Shown piece by piece: positions 43,233 to 45,290 of a stretch of DNA of 45,290 bases. This DNA is from JASFBA01 sp036172265 (lineage in GTDB: Bacteria; Chloroflexota; Chloroflexia; DTKN01). Positions within the stretch are counted from its first letter, which is position 1. Every line of letters starts with the position of its first letter. The stretch is taken from contig JASFBA010000098.1 in assembly GCA_036172265.1 (NCBI GenBank), forward strand, positions 1 through 45,290, given 5' to 3'. Made by a program: the position numbers and the translations under genes. The notes under the pieces were generated by a model. The model did not search any database. It was not told the origin of the DNA and worked only from the letters and a program-made list of their open reading frames with translations.

Positions 43233-45290
43233 ATGTCTGAGTGTGCCTCAGAGCACGAAGAAACCTCGCCCCGCCGCGCCGTTGTCCTGGGGGGAACACC
43301 GGCCGGCGTAGAGGCTGCCCTTCGGCTAGCCGGAGACGGATTTGAGGTCACCCTGCTCGAACCTTCCCCCTTCCTCGGGGACAAGCCCCCTCCCGATCGT
43401 TCCACCTGGATGGCCGCCGTCCCGACCCTGCTCGAGGTCTTCCACCACAAGCGGATCACCGTGCTCACCCAGGCCGTCGTGGAGGACATCTCCCGTGGGG
43501 AAGACGGCCGGTTTCGCCTTCAGGTGCAGCAACTTCCCCGCTATGTGGACCCGGAGCGTTGCACCGGCTGCGGCGAATGTGCTGCCGTCTGTCCGGTGGA
43601 AATATCCTCGGAGGACGGCCGGCATCGCGCCATCTACCGCCTTCCTCCGGAACGTTCCGTCCCCAACGTCTTTGTCATTGCCAAACGAGGCGTTCCCCCC
43701 TGTACGGCGGCCTGCCCGGGCGGCATCCCGGTACAGGGTTATGTTGCCCTCATCGCCCAAGGCCGCCTCGAGGAAGCCCGCGACCTGATCGCCCGCTCCA
43801 TTCCTTTCCCCGGCGTCTGCGGCCGCGTTTGCCACCATCCCTGTGAGGAACACTGCAGCCGTTCCGAACTGGATGAGGCCATCGCCATCCGTGCCCTCAA
43901 GCGTTTCGTCGCCGACCATACGGCCGGCGAAGGCGCGATGGAACTGTGTCCCTGGGAAAAAGCGGCCGATCCCGGCCTTCCGCCGGTGGCGGTGGTCGGG
44001 GCCGGGCCGGCCGGCCTGACCGTGGCCTGGGAACTGGCCCGCGCCGGACTGCGCGTCACCGTCTTCGAGGCGCTTCCCGTGGCCGGCGGGATGATGGCCG
44101 TGGGCATCCCGGCCTACCGGCTGCCGCGGGAGGTGCTGCGCCGGGAGGTCGCCGCCATCCAAGCCCTGGGGGTGGAGATTCGCCTGAACACGCCGCTCGG
44201 CCCCGATCTGACGCTGGATGACCTCTTTGCCCAGGGATACGGGGCGGTCTTCCTGGGTCTGGGGGCGCATCGTGGCCGACGGCTGGGTATCCCTGGCGAA
44301 GACCTGACCGGGGTGGTGCAGGCGGTGGATCTCCTACGCCAGGTGGCCCTGGCCCAGGAGGCCGGACAGCGCGACCTGCGCGCCCACCTTCGACGGGCCT
44401 TCGGCGGGGAAGTCGGCCGGCGGGTGGCGGTCATCGGTGGAGGCAACAGTGCTATAGATGCAGCCCGGACGCTTCTGCGACTGGGGGTGGAGGAGGTGCG
44501 CCTCCTTTACCGCCGTTCGCGCCAGGAAATGCCGGCCGGCCCTGAGGAGGTGGCCGCGGCCGAGGAGGAAAGTGTCATCCTGGAGACGTTGGTCTCCCCC
44601 CGGCGCATCATCGGCCAAGAGGGCCGCGTCGTTGCCCTGGAGTGCCAGCGCATGGCCTTGGGCGAACCCGACGAAAGCGGCCGGCCCAGGCCGATCCCCA
44701 TCCCCGGAAGCGAGTTCATCCTAGAGGTCGAATGGGTGGTGCCGGCCGTCGGCCAGGAAGCCGACCTGGAGGCGCTGGCCGAACTCTGTGACGAAAACGG
44801 CCGGCTGTGGGTGGACGAGGCCACCGGGCGCACCCGACGGCCGGGCGTCTACGCCGCCGGCGATATCGTTCGGCCGGCTTCGGTGATCGAGGCCATCGGC
44901 GCGGGAAAAAAGGCAGCGCAGGCCATCCTGCGCTACCTACGGGGAGAGAAGGAGGTGCCGGCGGAAGAGGCACGTCCGGTGGCCCGCTGGATGCCCGGAG
45001 AACTGGAGGAGCGAGAGCGCCGGGCTCGCCAGCGTCCGCCTGTGCTCTCTCCCCGCCGGAGGAAGCGCGACTTTGCCGAAGTGGAACGGCCCTTTACCCC
45101 GGAACAGGCGGTGGCCGAGGCCGGCCGCTGTCTATCCTGCGGCCCCTGTTCCGAATGCCTCCGGTGCGAGGCCGTCTGCGAGCCTCGGGCGATCCACCAC
45201 ACTGCCCGCCCACGCCGTTTCATCCTGGAGGCTCAGACCCTCACCCCCACCCCCCTGCCCCCCTCCCCCTCTCCCGCAGAGCGGGAGAGG
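43233..45290 (+). CDS. Flavoprotein fusing an HdrA-like N-terminus to a GltD-like NADPH oxidoreductase (3' end outside the window)
   Basis: 686 codons, open at the right edge, starting at ATG 43233. Residues 15-105 resemble the N-terminal FAD-binding part of HdrA (VVLGGTPAGVEAALRLAGDGFEVTLLEPSPFLGD, RFRLQVQQLPRYVDPERC), but the usual CxxC of HdrA is replaced by DRSTWMAA. A [4Fe-4S] site follows at Cys110/113/116/120. The middle is the GltD beta-subunit-like module: CTAACPGGIPVQGYVALIAQGR, CGRVCHHPCEEHCSR, VVGAGPAGLTVAWELARAG (FAD, near residue 255) and IGGGNSAIDAARTLLRLG (NADPH, near 400). CLSCGPCSECLRCEAVC near residue 635 adds more clusters. It should move electrons between NAD(P)H and ferredoxin or quinone-like partners. 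The last 17 codons look like inserted repeat sequence (LTPTPLPPSPSP). Confidence 0.85.
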   Translation, partial: MSECASEHEETSPRRAVVLGGTPAGVEAALRLAGDGFEVTLLEPSPFLGDKPPPDRSTWMAAVPTLLEVFHHKRITVLTQAVVEDISRGEDGRFRLQVQQLPRYVDPERCTGCGECAAVCPVEISSEDGRHRAIYRLPPERSVPNVFVIAKRGVPPCTAACPGGIPVQGYVALIAQGRLEEARDLIARSIPFPGVCGRVCHHPCEEHCSRSELDEAIAIRALKRFVADHTAGEGAMELCPWEKAADPGLPPVAVVGAGPAGLTVAWELARAGLRVTVFEALPVAGGMMAVGIPAYRLPREVLRREVAAIQALGVEIRLNTPLGPDLTLDDLFAQGYGAVFLGLGAHRGRRLGIPGEDLTGVVQAVDLLRQVALAQEAGQRDLRAHLRRAFGGEVGRRVAVIGGGNSAIDAARTLLRLGVEEVRLLYRRSRQEMPAGPEEVAAAEEESVILETLVSPRRIIGQEGRVVALECQRMALGEPDESGRPRPIPIPGSEFILEVEWVVPAVGQEADLEALAELCDENGRLWVDEATGRTRRPGVYAAGDIVRPASVIEAIGAGKKAAQAILRYLRGEKEVPAEEARPVARWMPGELEERERRARQRPPVLSPRRRKRDFAEVERPFTPEQAVAEAGRCLSCGPCSECLRCEAVCEPRAIHHTARPRRFILEAQTLTPTPLPPSPSPAERER
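45240..45290 (+). repeat. C-rich repeat-like sequence at the end of the flavoprotein frame
   Basis: The final 50 bases are almost pure CCCxx repeats, translating as TPTPLPPSPSPAERER, and resemble the minus-strand product of the 29.7-30.3 kb repeat field. They are probably an intergenic repeat read in frame, so the true stop may have been lost or may lie a few codons on. Confidence 0.45.

Overview
The window (45.3 kb, clearly GC-rich) looks like a bacterial chromosome, most probably from Chloroflexota, Anaerolineae-like. That placement is inferred from gene content and style: secreted proteins with a 'YDLHWNVLSGGG' start, a KorDABC 2-oxoacid:ferredoxin oxidoreductase, a chagasin-papain fusion, an HdrA/GltD-type flavoprotein, and many GGCCGGCC palindromes inside genes. 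No rRNA or tRNA gene, CRISPR array, prophage or insertion sequence was recognised. Promoters are easy to read: a TTGxxx box and a TAxAAT box, usually exactly 17 nt apart.

Layout. 1-2400 (minus): two secreted surface proteins behind a consensus promoter with a palindromic operator-like site and a structured leader. 2577-4663 (plus): a glycosyltransferase and a PP-loop thiouridylase-like protein. 4836-7904 (minus): gyrase A with a 223-residue basic, disordered tail, flanked by a pair of about 60-bp repeats. 8461-11992 (plus): tatA, a phosphoheptose isomerase-like SIS protein, a 0.9-kb noncoding stretch, and formate-tetrahydrofolate ligase. 12118-16843 (minus): a five-gene run (aminotransferase, GlcD-type oxidase, peptide-binding lipoprotein, rubredoxin, small zinc protein) whose promoter overlaps that of the divergent threonine synthase gene. 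18483-25867 (plus): a tight nine-gene run with korDABC, methylmalonyl-CoA epimerase, a methyltransferase, an M32 carboxypeptidase, a deoxynucleoside kinase and a glycosyltransferase. 26124-29449: rmlA, rmlB, mutY and a strong terminator. 29450-30360: noncoding, with six tandem copies of a unit of about 93 bp. 30420-33683: pgk, murB and a UroD-family protein. 33895-36575: a secreted papain-like protease with a built-in chagasin domain, then an EamA transporter. 36771-39543: copper ATPase followed by a glutaredoxin-like gene with an in-frame TGA. 39578-42246 (minus): flippase, a membrane protein and YbaK. 42416-43224: a small toxin-antitoxin-like pair. 43233 to the end: an HdrA/GltD-like flavoprotein running off the window.

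How the genes fit together. The glycolate-oxidase-like and alanine-glyoxylate-type aminotransferase genes could convert glycolate to glyoxylate to glycine. Formate-tetrahydrofolate ligase and threonine synthase nearby add one-carbon and amino-acid metabolism. KorDABC, ferredoxin, rubredoxin and the HdrA/GltD-like protein indicate low-potential electron transfer. The glycosyltransferases, RmlAB, the phosphoheptose isomerase and the flippase point to surface polysaccharide. The two strongest leads are (1) a probable selenocysteine glutaredoxin at 39256-39543, with UGA at the first redox position and a SECIS-like hairpin directly downstream, and (2) a 12-base promoter element shared by the two secreted-protein loci at 2361-2383 and 33730-33742, each followed by a long, probably structured leader.
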